64,000 nucleotides of DNA from NCBI GenBank assembly GCA_016715885.1, contig JADJXL010000003.1, positions 186,001-250,000 on the forward strand, given 5' to 3'. Position 1 is the stretch's first letter, and each line of letters begins with the position of its first letter. This DNA comes from Polyangiaceae bacterium. GTDB lineage: Bacteria > Myxococcota_A > Polyangia > Polyangiales > Polyangiaceae. Under the pieces are notes generated by a model. It did no database searches. It was not told the origin of the DNA and saw nothing but the letters and a program-made list of their open reading frames with translations. This document shows, one piece after another, positions 26,791 through 36,700 of the stretch. The position numbers were made by a program, and so were the translations under genes.

Positions 26791-27068
26791 GTGCAACACC
26801 TCTCTGAAAACCAGCACGCTGGTATGACTTGCACTTGGGTCTGTCAACCTCCTTGACCCCAAATCGCATCTTTTTTCATGCAATTGTATGCTAGTACACA
26901 TTTTTGACATGGGGCCATGCTTGCAACTCGACCGCAATCTCGACGCGCGGACGAGGACGAGCTTGCCGCAGACACCTGCCAGGTGTAACCCTTGGAGGCC
27001 TTCGGTGGCGGTACGTGGCATTATGTGACGCCATGTAGCCATCGACGGGCTGCTCGTGGGAACCGCGA
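26791..27068. promoter_or_regulatory. Divergent promoter region between fmdB-like gene and smc
   Basis: A 278-bp spacer with no gene. Bases 26868-26912 are strikingly AT-rich for this chromosome (TTTTTTCATGCAATTGTATG and following), including CAATTG and a TACAAT hexamer read on the minus strand. Such a patch is where a housekeeping promoter for the fmdB-like gene would be expected. No clear -35/-10 pair with normal spacing could be fixed for smc. Confidence 0.35.
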
Positions 27069-30000
27069 ATGCGCATCCGTAAGCTCGAGATCGCTGGCTT
27101 CAAGTCGTTCGTCGACCGGACGGCCATCCATTTCGACGAAGACGTGATTGGCATCGTCGGGCCCAATGGCTGCGGCAAGTCGAACATCGTCGATGCGATT
27201 CGCTGGTGCATGGGTGAACAGAGCGCCAAGCATTTGCGCGGTCGCGCGATGTCGGACGTCATCTTCAACGGCTCCGAAACGCGTGGGCCGCACGGCATGG
27301 CCGAAGTCACGTTGACGTTCGACAACAGCGATCAGGTCGCCGCACAAACGCTGCCCATCGAGTACCGCGATTACGCCGAAATTGCCGTTACGCGAAGGCT
27401 TTATCGCGACGGGACCAGCGAATATCTCATCAACAAAACCATCGTCCGCCTCAAGGACATCACGGATCTGTTTCTCGGTACGGGCGTCGGCACCAAGGCG
27501 TATTCGATCATCGAACAGGGCAAGATCGGGCTCATCGTGTCGGCGCGCGCCGAGGATCGCCGCATGCTCATCGAGGAAGCCGCGGGCATCACGAAGTACA
27601 AGGCGCGTAAGAAGCAGGCCGAGCTGAAGATGGAGCAAACGCGGCAAAACCTGCTGCGTATTGGCGACATCGTGTCCGAAATCCAACGCAGCCTGTCGTC
27701 GCTCAAGCGCCAAGCTGCCAAGGCGGAGCGCTACGTCGCCTACCGCAAAGAACTCGAAGATCTGATGCTTCACGAAGCATCACACAAGCTGCTCGAGATC
27801 ATTGCGTTGCGAAAGCGCGATGCGTTTGCCCGGGCCGAGTTTGCGGAAAAAGTCCTCGCTGCGCGCACGGCTCTCGCTGCTCGCGATGCCGAGCTCGAAG
27901 TGCAGCGCCTAGCGGTTCATCAGCAGGAAGAGCACGCCGACAAGCTTCAAAACGAGGCATTTGCTGCGGACAACGACGTTCGCACGCATCAGGCAGAGCT
28001 GCTCCGCGCCAAAGACAAACACCGGCACCTCGAAGAACGTCGCGCGGTAGCCACGACAGAACAGCAGGATCTCGAAAAGACCATCGCCGACTTGATGGTC
28101 GAACGAAAGCAACTCGAAGAGCAGCTCGCGACGGTGCAAGCCGACGAGCAACGCGAGAGTACCGAAGCGCTCGATGAGCACGAGCGGCTGGAGGACCTGC
28201 GTTTCAGCGAAAAGGAAGCGGACTCGGAAGCATCGCGCTTGCGCAAACTAGCGGCGGATGCAGCCGCGAAGGTGGCCGCCGCAGAAGCGACGTTGACCGG
28301 GTACGAGCGGCGCTTGTCGGACATGCTCGTGCGCCGCGACAAACTCGAGGACGAGCTGCAGCGTTTGGTTTACGACGCGGAGAACCTCGAAGCGAAGCGC
28401 ACGGAGCTTGCAGCGGACGTCGCGAGCGTTGCCGAACGCAAGCAGGCGTCGATCGAGCTGCGCACGCGCCTGGAAGCAGAAGCGAAAACGCTTCGGGAGC
28501 AGGCTGTTGCGAGCGACAAGAAGGTCGAAACAGCGAAGAACGAGCTGAATCAGAAGCGCAATCGATTGCGGGCGCTCGAAGAGGTTCACGCGCGGCTGGA
28601 GGGCGTTGGAGCGGGCACGAAGAGCCTACTGAAGACGAAGGATCCGTCCTTCGCAGGCCTCGTTGCCGATCGCATCGAAGCGCCGCCAGAGCTGCTCACG
28701 GCGTTCGCGGCGCTACTTGGGGAACGGCTGCAGGCGATTGTCGTGACGAACACGGAACGCGCTGCAACGCTTCTCGCGGACCTTGCCGCCAAGAAGCAGG
28801 GTCGCGCAATGCTCGTTGCAGCAAGGCCCGCTTACGTGGCGGGTGCGTCGCGACAACCACTCGAAGACGAAGACGTCGTTGGCCCTCTTTTCGAAAAGCT
28901 TCGTCATTCCCCCGAAGACGAGCCTCTCGTGCGCGCGCTCGTGGGCGATGCGCTCGTCGTTCGTTCGACGGCTGCGGCCGTTCGGCTCGCACCGGTAGCC
29001 AATGGCGCGACGCTCGTTTCACTCGACGGAACGGTGGTTCGTCCTGATGGAACGGTGAGCGGCGGTGCAGGCGACGCCGTTGCAGCGGGATTGCTCGAGC
29101 AAAAGCGCGAAATCCGCGAGCTGCACGATGTGGTCGCGAATCTGAGTGACCAGGTCACGGCGCTGCTCGAAGCGCAACAAGCCGAGCGTCAGCAGGTTGC
29201 AGAGCTCACGGCAGCGGTTGATCGTGCACGCAGCGAAGCGCATGCGAGCGAGATCGCAGCCGTCACGGCGGAAAAGGACCTGCGCCGCGTCGATGAACAG
29301 GTGATCGCGGCGCAGAAGCGCAGGTCAACGGTCGAGCGGGATCTCGAGGAGATCATCGGCAACCTCGAGAACACGGGCGGGGAACAAGGCGAAGCGCAGG
29401 ACAAACTCGACGAAGGCAAGCGGTCCCAAGAAGAGGTCGTGGGGCAACTGGCGGGCGCCGAGCAGCTCGCCGCGGAATGGCGCGAACGCGTGCTTGCGCA
29501 GCAGTCGGTCGTGACGGAGCGAAAGGTTCGCCTTGCGCGCGTACGGGAGCGCGTGACGAGTGTCGGGAGCACCGTGGAGCGGCTCGCGCGTTCCGTGGAT
29601 GAGCTGTCCGGGCGCATCAAACGGCTCGACAACGAGCGAACGGAATGCGCGAAAGGTGCGGGCGAAGCTGCTGCACTGATGATGCTGTCGCGCGAAGGGC
29701 TGGACGGCGCGGTCAGCCGAGCGCAGAAGGCGCACGCTGCGCTCGAAGAAGCACGACGCAAGCTCGACGAAGCCAAGCAAATCCTCACCGCGAAGGACGC
29801 GGAGCTCAAGGATCTGCGGCAAGACCTCGCCGATTCGACGGAGAAACTGCGGCATCACGAGATGGCGCTGGCACGGCTCGACATCGAAGAGAAGCACTTG
29901 CTCGATGGAGTGCGCGAAAAGTTCCGCGGTTTGGAGCTCCACACGGTCGTTGGCGACTACCACAAGCGCAGTCCCATCGAGGCGCAGCACAAGACGCGCA

Positions 30001-30668
30001 TGCAGGAGCTCGGCGAATTGCTCGACCGCATGGGCCCCGTGAACCTCGATGCGATGCGCGAGTTCAAGGAAGCCGAAGAGCGGTACACGTATTACGCCAA
30101 GCAAAAGGAAGACCTCGACAACGCGGTAGCCGACTTGGAAAAGGCCATCGCGCAGATGAATCGCGAGTCGAAGCGTTTGTTCAAAACGACGTTCGACGGC
30201 ATCAATACGCGCTTCAAAACGCTCTTCCCGCGCATGTTTCGAGGTGGTGCAGCGGAGCTTCGTCTGACGAATCCGGAGGACATGCTCGAAACGGGCATCG
30301 AGATTTTGGCGCAGCCGCCGGGCAAGAAGCTCGGCAACATCGAGTTGATGAGCGGTGGTGAAAAAGCGCTCACAGCGGTGAGCCTCATCTTCGCCATCTT
30401 CCAGTTCAAGCCGTCGCCGTTCTGTGTGCTCGACGAAGTCGACGCGCCGCTCGATGAAGCCAACGTCGCTCGTTACAACGAAGCGATTCGATCGATGACG
30501 TCGCAGTCGCAGTTCATCCTGATCACGCACATCAAGCGCACGATGCAGTCGGTGGATGTGCTGTACGGCGTGACGATGCAGGAGCCCGGCGTGTCGAAGC
30601 TCGTGAGCGTGCGCGTCAACGAGAACGCGAAGTCGAAGGAAACGGCGCCGGCTGCAGCCGTGGCGTGA
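27069..30668 (+). CDS. smc: Chromosome segregation protein SMC
   Basis: A 1199-residue SMC ATPase that compacts and helps segregate chromosomes with ScpA/ScpB (not in the window). The N-terminal head has GPNGCGKSNIVDAIRW (Walker A, residues 31-46). Long coiled coils run at about 170-500 and 680-1030. The hinge lies between, with AGLVADRIEAPPELL and the flexible Gly-rich turn SGGAGDAV. The C-terminal head has the ABC signature LMSGGEKALTAVSLIFA and Walker B PFCVLDEVDAPLDEANV. Length is standard. The first residues MRIRKLEIAGFKSFVD fix the start. It carries three GACAAAC heptamers in coiled-coil codons (DK pairs). Confidence 0.97.
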   Translation: MRIRKLEIAGFKSFVDRTAIHFDEDVIGIVGPNGCGKSNIVDAIRWCMGEQSAKHLRGRAMSDVIFNGSETRGPHGMAEVTLTFDNSDQVAAQTLPIEYRDYAEIAVTRRLYRDGTSEYLINKTIVRLKDITDLFLGTGVGTKAYSIIEQGKIGLIVSARAEDRRMLIEEAAGITKYKARKKQAELKMEQTRQNLLRIGDIVSEIQRSLSSLKRQAAKAERYVAYRKELEDLMLHEASHKLLEIIALRKRDAFARAEFAEKVLAARTALAARDAELEVQRLAVHQQEEHADKLQNEAFAADNDVRTHQAELLRAKDKHRHLEERRAVATTEQQDLEKTIADLMVERKQLEEQLATVQADEQRESTEALDEHERLEDLRFSEKEADSEASRLRKLAADAAAKVAAAEATLTGYERRLSDMLVRRDKLEDELQRLVYDAENLEAKRTELAADVASVAERKQASIELRTRLEAEAKTLREQAVASDKKVETAKNELNQKRNRLRALEEVHARLEGVGAGTKSLLKTKDPSFAGLVADRIEAPPELLTAFAALLGERLQAIVVTNTERAATLLADLAAKKQGRAMLVAARPAYVAGASRQPLEDEDVVGPLFEKLRHSPEDEPLVRALVGDALVVRSTAAAVRLAPVANGATLVSLDGTVVRPDGTVSGGAGDAVAAGLLEQKREIRELHDVVANLSDQVTALLEAQQAERQQVAELTAAVDRARSEAHASEIAAVTAEKDLRRVDEQVIAAQKRRSTVERDLEEIIGNLENTGGEQGEAQDKLDEGKRSQEEVVGQLAGAEQLAAEWRERVLAQQSVVTERKVRLARVRERVTSVGSTVERLARSVDELSGRIKRLDNERTECAKGAGEAAALMMLSREGLDGAVSRAQKAHAALEEARRKLDEAKQILTAKDAELKDLRQDLADSTEKLRHHEMALARLDIEEKHLLDGVREKFRGLELHTVVGDYHKRSPIEAQHKTRMQELGELLDRMGPVNLDAMREFKEAEERYTYYAKQKEDLDNAVADLEKAIAQMNRESKRLFKTTFDGINTRFKTLFPRMFRGGAAELRLTNPEDMLETGIEILAQPPGKKLGNIELMSGGEKALTAVSLIFAIFQFKPSPFCVLDEVDAPLDEANVARYNEAIRSMTSQSQFILITHIKRTMQSVDVLYGVTMQEPGVSKLVSVRVNENAKSKETAPAAAVA

Positions 30669-30713
30669 GCTTATGCCGCGCACGCCAAGCACTGTTCAGA
30701 ATGACAAACTCCG

Positions 30714-31745
30714 TCACGTCCCCGCGCGGAAGTGGACGACATCGCCGTCTTTGACGATGTATTCCTTGCCTTCGAGGCGCATCTTGCCTTGCGCCTTCAA
30801 AGCAGCTTCGGAGCCAGCCACTTTCAAGTCTTCTGGGCGATAGATCTCCGCACGGATGAAGCCTCGTTCGAGGTCGCTGTGCACTTTGCCAGCAGCTCGC
30901 TTTGCGTTCGTCCCGCGACGAATGGGCCACGCGCGACATTCGTCGGCGCCTGCCGTGAGGAAGCTGATGTAGTCCATCAAGCGATAGGTCTCGCGAATGA
31001 ACACGTTGCGCGCGGGTTCGCCGAGGCCGAGGCCTTCGAGGAAATCCGCTTGTTCTTCCGCAGGAAGCGCGGCGATTTCAGCTTCGATCGACCCGCACAG
31101 CGCCATACGCACGAAAGCGTTTCCGCGCACGGTTTCGCGAAGCGACGCCTTCGAAGGATCGTTCCACACCTCTTCGGCGAGGTTGTAGAGCGTGATGAGC
31201 GGCTGCATCGAAAGAAGCTGAATTCCAGGCCCAAGTGCACGAATTTCGTCTTCGGTGAGCTCGAGCGTCCGCAGGGGCTCGGACTTCTCGAGGTGCTCGA
31301 TCATCTTCGCGTTCACTTCGACTTCGAGCCCTTTCTTGGCTTCTTTCTTGAAGCGATCCCGACGCTTTTCGAGCGTCCCCAGGTCCAAAATCAACAACTC
31401 TTCATCGAACGCTTTTTCGTCACGCGATGGATCGGGAGGCGTCGTGAGCGATGGATTTTCGAACCCACGAACGACGTGCACGATGACGTCGGCGTTGCGC
31501 ATACCTTGCAGAACGGCCGGAGGAAACGCGCCGCCCGAGCGCGAACCACTGCCGACATCGACGAACGTAATTTCCGCGTACGTCGTCTTTTTTGGATGAA
31601 AGAGCGAAGCGAGAAAATCTACGCGTTCGTCCGGGACCTTGATGTTGCCGTACGCGATTTCCCGATCGGCTTTGCCTCCAGGAGCGAGCGCTCTGAATAC
31701 CGTTGTTTTTCCTGAGCCGGGATAACCGCAAATTCCAACGTGCAT
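30714..31745 (-). CDS. ychF: Redox-regulated ATPase YchF (Obg-like)
   Basis: A 343-residue P-loop protein of the YchF/OLA1 subfamily, an ATP-preferring member of the Obg GTPases that associates with ribosomes. Visible motifs are GYPGSGKTTVF (G1), TYAEITFVDVGS (region of G3, without the usual DxxG), the altered G4 YNLAEE typical of YchF, and a C-terminal TGS domain ending EYIVKDGDVVHFR. The start is set at ATG 31745, which has GAGGGAAGTA immediately before it and begins the protein at MHVGICGYPGSG. The upstream in-frame start at 31832 would add 29 unconserved residues. It is convergent with smc (45 bp gap). Confidence 0.93.
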   Translation of the reverse strand: MHVGICGYPGSGKTTVFRALAPGGKADREIAYGNIKVPDERVDFLASLFHPKKTTYAEITFVDVGSGSRSGGAFPPAVLQGMRNADVIVHVVRGFENPSLTTPPDPSRDEKAFDEELLILDLGTLEKRRDRFKKEAKKGLEVEVNAKMIEHLEKSEPLRTLELTEDEIRALGPGIQLLSMQPLITLYNLAEEVWNDPSKASLRETVRGNAFVRMALCGSIEAEIAALPAEEQADFLEGLGLGEPARNVFIRETYRLMDYISFLTAGADECRAWPIRRGTNAKRAAGKVHSDLERGFIRAEIYRPEDLKVAGSEAALKAQGKMRLEGKEYIVKDGDVVHFRAGT

Positions 31746-31834
31746 TACTTCCCTCACTTCGACGGGGCCGCGATAGTAGCTCACGAACGGCAGTTCGCTA
31801 GAACGCCACCACGCTTGAAGTACGCTGGGCACTC

Positions 31835-32305
31835 ATGAGCGAAAGGCCCCACTTCACCAGAGACGAGCTGACGGGCAGCACGAGTGTCCTCTATTCCGAA
31901 CCGCGCCTCGTGCGATTTCAGGACATCGACGCCGCCGGCATCGTCTTCTTCGCGCGCGTTCTCGAATACTTTCACGACGCCTTTGTGAACAGGTTGTCCG
32001 CCGTAGGAATCGCTTTGCCCCAGATGCTTCGTGACAAACCGTGGAAACTGCCGATCGTTCATGCCGAAGCGGATTACTTGGGACCGATGCGCTTCGGTGA
32101 TCCGATCGTCGTGGAAGTCGTCGGCGTGAAACATGGCGCGAAGTCGAGTGTCTTGGGTTATCGCGCACGATCCGAGGCCGGTCACATGCTTGCCGTAGGT
32201 CAAGTCGTGCACGCGTGCGTAGACGCAACGACATTTCGACCAATACCGGTGCCGGAAGAATTGATGCAGGCGCTCACGCGCACTCCAGGCAAACCGGAAA
32301 CCTGA
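31835..32305 (+). CDS. Hot-dog thioesterase, 4HBT/MenI-like
   Basis: A 156-residue single hot-dog-fold protein (PF03061/13279 class). The catalytic-loop region RFQDIDAAGIVFFARVLEYF contains the acidic residue and the conserved AGIVFF stretch of 4-hydroxybenzoyl-CoA thioesterases, and HAEADYLGPMRFGD follows as expected. In a menaquinone-making cell without a MenI elsewhere in view, 1,4-dihydroxy-2-naphthoyl-CoA hydrolysis is an attractive substrate, but this rests on genome context only; other acyl-CoAs are equally possible. It is divergent from ychF (89 bp between starts) and convergent with the cyclase gene, with a hairpin between the stops. Confidence 0.8.
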   Translation: MSERPHFTRDELTGSTSVLYSEPRLVRFQDIDAAGIVFFARVLEYFHDAFVNRLSAVGIALPQMLRDKPWKLPIVHAEADYLGPMRFGDPIVVEVVGVKHGAKSSVLGYRARSEAGHMLAVGQVVHACVDATTFRPIPVPEELMQALTRTPGKPET

Positions 32306-32307
32306 TC

Positions 32308-32336
32308 GTTTGACCTCGAATTTTTGGAGGTCAAAC
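32308..32336. terminator. Bidirectional hairpin between convergent genes
   Basis: A perfect 10-bp inverted repeat, GTTTGACCTC at 32308-32317 pairing with 32327-32336 around a 9-base loop containing a run of five T. It sits right after the thioesterase stop (32303-32305) and overlaps the last codons of the convergent cyclase gene (stop at 32331-32333). The position fits a terminator acting on both strands; the 3' T-run is poor, so efficiency is uncertain. Confidence 0.6.
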
Positions 32337-33554
32337 CTTCAACGTAAAAATGCGGAGCCCTTGCTGACGGCCTCGAAGGGCGACCATGCCCAGATCTTCG
32401 AGCGGTAGATCCGGCACGCGTGACGCTGTTTCCTCGCTGATGAGCACATCGACGCCCTTGTCTTTCGTCATGGCTTCGAGGCGCGAGGTCGTATTGACGG
32501 CATCACCGATCACGGTGAATTCGAGCCTGCTGCCGCCGCCCATGCAACCAGCCACGACGGTGCCCGAATGCACTCCAATGCCGATACGAAGCTGCCCGCC
32601 AGCGTGCGTGCGGTTTTGTTCCTCGAGCGCCGCTCGAATTCGGTGCACCGCATCGATCGCTCGACGCGCGTGATCCGGAGATGGGTCCGTCGCGCCGAAG
32701 ACCGCGAGCATCCCGTCACCCATGAACTTGTCGACGATGCCGCCACACGCGTGCACAGCTTCGGCAAGCGCGCCTTGCAATTGGTTCAGCATTTCGAACA
32801 CGTCGCCAGGCTCCATCTTCTCCGATAGCGACGTGAAACCTCGCAGATCCGTGACGAGCAGCGTGGCTTCGACCGACCGCGGTGCATCCAAGAGGGACAG
32901 CGGATCCTTCAAAGCGGCACGAGCGACGCCTGGCAGCAGTTTGTCGAGCAGAAGCTGCCCTCGCGTCGCCTCCATCGCGCGACGCACCTGCTCGGCGAGC
33001 CACACGTTCAGCATGCCGGTCATGACGATCGCCACTCCGGAGTACAAGAGATGCATGTGCGACGCGTGATCACTGAACAAACGCACGAGCAACATGACTG
33101 CGAGGAAGGTCGACCACGCCGCTGCACGACGATCGAACCGGATCCCGCCCGTCGCCGCAAAAAGCCCGCATGCAAGCGCAGAGACGGCTGCCAGTGACGT
33201 CGTCATGCCCATGTTCGTGATGCGTGACGAGAGCAGTGAGTGGATGAGGAAAAAGTCGAACAGGGGAACGATGAACCAGTACACCCGCACGTAGGGCAAA
33301 CGATTCATCGCGACGAGCAGCGCGGCTGACACGAACGCCCAAAGCGCCGATCCGGCAATGTACTGCGCTGGCCGCAGCTCCTTGAAATAGAGCACGACAT
33401 CGACTGCAAAGACGAGCACGTACGATGACAAGCGCACGACGCCCACGCGCACTTCGTTGCGTCGAGCTTCGACGTCGAGCGATTCGCGCATGGCGGCCGC
33501 GAGCTCGCTGCGGCTCGTGGCCGAGGTCGGTTGCTGCATGATGGCGACAGCCAT
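32331..33554 (-). CDS. Membrane-anchored adenylate/guanylate cyclase
   Basis: A 407-residue class III nucleotide cyclase. The first 190 residues contain about six hydrophobic helices (for example VVRLSSYVLVFAVDVVLYF, LFDFFLIHSLL). A short linker leads to the catalytic domain at about 215-400: LLVTDLRGFTSLSEKM with the first metal Asp, VDKFMGDGMLAVFG with the second, IGIGVHSGTVVAGCMG, and TVIGDAVNTTSRLEA with the base-contacting and transition-state residues. It makes cAMP or cGMP; which one cannot be told without structural comparison. Start 33554 is a choice among nearby ATGs (33539 is also possible); none has a strong ribosome-binding site. Confidence 0.92.
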   Translation of the reverse strand: MAVAIMQQPTSATSRSELAAAMRESLDVEARRNEVRVGVVRLSSYVLVFAVDVVLYFKELRPAQYIAGSALWAFVSAALLVAMNRLPYVRVYWFIVPLFDFFLIHSLLSSRITNMGMTTSLAAVSALACGLFAATGGIRFDRRAAAWSTFLAVMLLVRLFSDHASHMHLLYSGVAIVMTGMLNVWLAEQVRRAMEATRGQLLLDKLLPGVARAALKDPLSLLDAPRSVEATLLVTDLRGFTSLSEKMEPGDVFEMLNQLQGALAEAVHACGGIVDKFMGDGMLAVFGATDPSPDHARRAIDAVHRIRAALEEQNRTHAGGQLRIGIGVHSGTVVAGCMGGGSRLEFTVIGDAVNTTSRLEAMTKDKGVDVLISEETASRVPDLPLEDLGMVALRGRQQGLRIFTLKV

Positions 33555-33751
33555 ACCAGTCAACAGCGGGCGTCAAGGAAAAACCAATCTGCATCACGAC
33601 AAATGAATGCCAACGACGGCCATTCGTAGACCTACAACGAACCGTGTGACAAATTACATTGAACATCGCCACTGACCACCGACACGGTGCCAAACTCGTG
33701 CTTTTTCACGTACGCTCTCGACGCACATTCATTCCCGCACCGAGGCCTCCA

Positions 33752-36700
33752 ATGAATCGTTCCATATCGCTTCTTTCCCCGTTCGGGGCTCTGCTCCTTT
33801 TCACGTTTGCAGCGGGTTGTGGCGATGATGGAACTCCAAACTCGCCCTTGCCAGATGCGGGGAGCCAATGCCCTCCGTCGGAGCATCCCGATGGCATGGG
33901 CGGTTGCACGTCCAATCCTTGCGTTCCGAATCCGTGCGCGGAATCCAATCGCGGCATCTGCATGGCCGACGGAAGCTCGGCGACGTGTCAATGCAATCCC
34001 GGGTATCACGATGAATCGGGCGCGTGCATTGCCGATACGACGTGCACGACAACGACGTGTAATGGCCATGGAACATGCAGCAACTCGGGCGGCATGCTCG
34101 TATGCTCGTGCGAGCCTGGTTATGTCGGGAGCAATTGCCAAGAATGCGATACGCAAGGAGGGTACATATCCGATGGAATGGGCGGATGCACGAATACGCC
34201 TTGCGATCCAAACCCATGCTCGTCGGACAAACCTCAATGCACCGTGCAAGATGGAATGATTGTGTGCGAATGCGGTGCAGGAACGCATGAAGAAAATGGT
34301 TTTTGCGTGCCGGATGCGACGTGCATGCCATCCACGTGCGGCGGACACGGCACGTGCACGGACGCAGGCGGAAGCGTGAGCTGCACGTGCGATCCCGGGT
34401 GGGCTCCCCCATTTTGCGGAATGTGTGACGACGTCGGCGGATATCATTCGGACGGCATGGGCGGCTGCACGCAAGACCCATGCTTGCCCAATCCTTGCAA
34501 AGAAACCAACAAAACGGTTTGTTCGTCGCCGAACGGTACGCCCGTTTGCAGTTGCGATGTGGGATATCACGAAGAAAACGGTGCATGCGTCGTCGACCAA
34601 GTTTGCATGCCCGGCAGTTGCAATGGCCATGGAACGTGTTCCGACGCAGGGGGCATCATCGCTTGCACGTGCGATCCAGGGTATGTCGGAAGCTCGTGCC
34701 TCGATTGCGACACGGTCGCAGGTTATCACTCCGATGGTATGGGCGGCTGCACGCAGGACCCGTGTTTACCGAATCCGTGCGTCGAGCCAAACAAGACGAT
34801 TTGCATGCCGAATGGTCCACTCGCCGTGTGTTCGTGCGATTCCGGATATCACGACGACGGCACAGGAGTATGCACGGACGATCCTTGTAAGCCCAATCCA
34901 TGCGCCGCGCAAAACCAAGCCTGTCAGAACAATGGCGGAATGGCTGAATGCTACACGCCCATGTGCGATGACCAGAATCCATGCACGACGGATTCGGTCG
35001 TCAATGGCGTGTGCGTTTACACGACGCTGCCGGATGGAGCGGCATGTTCCACGACCTTGTGCTTGTCAGGCCAAATTTGTCAGGCAGGCATGTGCGGCGG
35101 CGGCGCCCCCATCAATTGCAGTGACAGCAATCCTTGTACGATCGACGATTGCAATGCCGTCACCGGTTGCTCGCACGTCGTCGACAACACTATCGTTCCC
35201 GATGACGGCGTGATGTGCACGATCGACGCCTGCCAAAACGGAGCTCCTTACCACACGGCAACCAATTCACTCTGCAACGACAATCTTTATTGCACGGGCA
35301 CCGAAAGTTGTGCTCCGACGAACCCCAATGCGGACGCAAACGGCTGCATTCACTCGAACGTCCCCTCCCCGCCCCCCGCGCCTGGACCTTGCGCATCTTA
35401 TGGCGCGTGTAGCGAAGCTTTGCAGGGTTTTCCTCTCATTACCCAGCCCGCGGGCGGCTCGTGCAATGATGGGATTTTCTGCACGCAGAATGATGTATGC
35501 GATGCTGCCGGCGCATGCCAAGGCATGCCCACGGCAAGCTGCTCGGGGAGCCTCGATTGCGCCAACAATATGTCCCCAATGCCTGGTACCATCGACGTGC
35601 CATTCGGAACCGTTACCGGGACGATTACCCTCGGCGGTCAGGCATTGCCTTCGATGAGCTATTACAGCGGGGCGACGTTCTACTTGAAGGCGAAAGATAC
35701 CGGAGCGCTGCATTCCGTCGCGTATTACAACTACAGCGGCGGCAATTATTCGCTCAACGGCCCCACGTGGAGCTCCAGCATCCTACCCGGAGTTTACGAT
35801 CTTTGGTATCGCAAGAATTGGGATAGCACGTACGACACCGTTTCCGCGACATCCGTCGGCGATCCCAATCCCAATGGAATGCGATTGCTTCAGCCGAGCG
35901 TCATTCTCGGCTCGGGCGCCAATACGCTCGATATCGACGTCCCCTATGCGACCGTTTCCGGTGCGATCACGCTTGGTGGACAGCCTTTGCCCGCAATGAG
36001 CTACTACAGCGGGGCAACATTCTATCTGAAAGCCAAGGACACCGGCGCAATGCATTCCGTCGCATACTTCAATTACAGCGGCGGCAACTATTCGCTCAAT
36101 GGACCCACCTGGACCGCCAGCCTGCTTCCAGGCGATTACGAGCTTTGGTATCGCAAAAACTGGGACAGCACGTACAACACCGTTACCTCGACGTCCGTCG
36201 GCGATCCCAATCCCAATGGCATGCGCAGACTCAATGCCAACGTCACCATCACGCCAGGCGCGAATACGCTCGATATCGACGTTCCCAATGCCACGGTGTC
36301 CGGAGCAATCACGCTTGGCGGCCAAGCGCTTCCTCCCATGAGCTATTACAGTGGAGCTACGTTTTACCTCAAAGCGAAAGACACGGGCGCGCTCCATTCC
36401 GTCGCCTATTTCAATTACAGCGGCGGCAACTATTCGCTCAATGGCCCCACGTGGACGGCGAGCATCCTCCCGGGCAATTACGAGCTCTGGTATCGCAAAA
36501 ATTGGGACAGCTCCTACAACACCGTTACGACAACCTCGGTCGGCGATCCGAATCCCAATGGCATGCGCATACTCGATGATGACGTGACCATTGCTCCCGG
36601 CGCCAATACGCTCGACATCGACCTGCCCAATGCAACGGTATCCGGCACCATTACGCTCGGTGGACAACCATTGCCGCCCATGAGCTACTACAGCGGGGCG

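Noticed and set aside
29325..30692. 455-codon minus-strand frame opposite the smc 3' half
   Set aside because: Composition typical of an antisense frame to coiled-coil codons; no motif.
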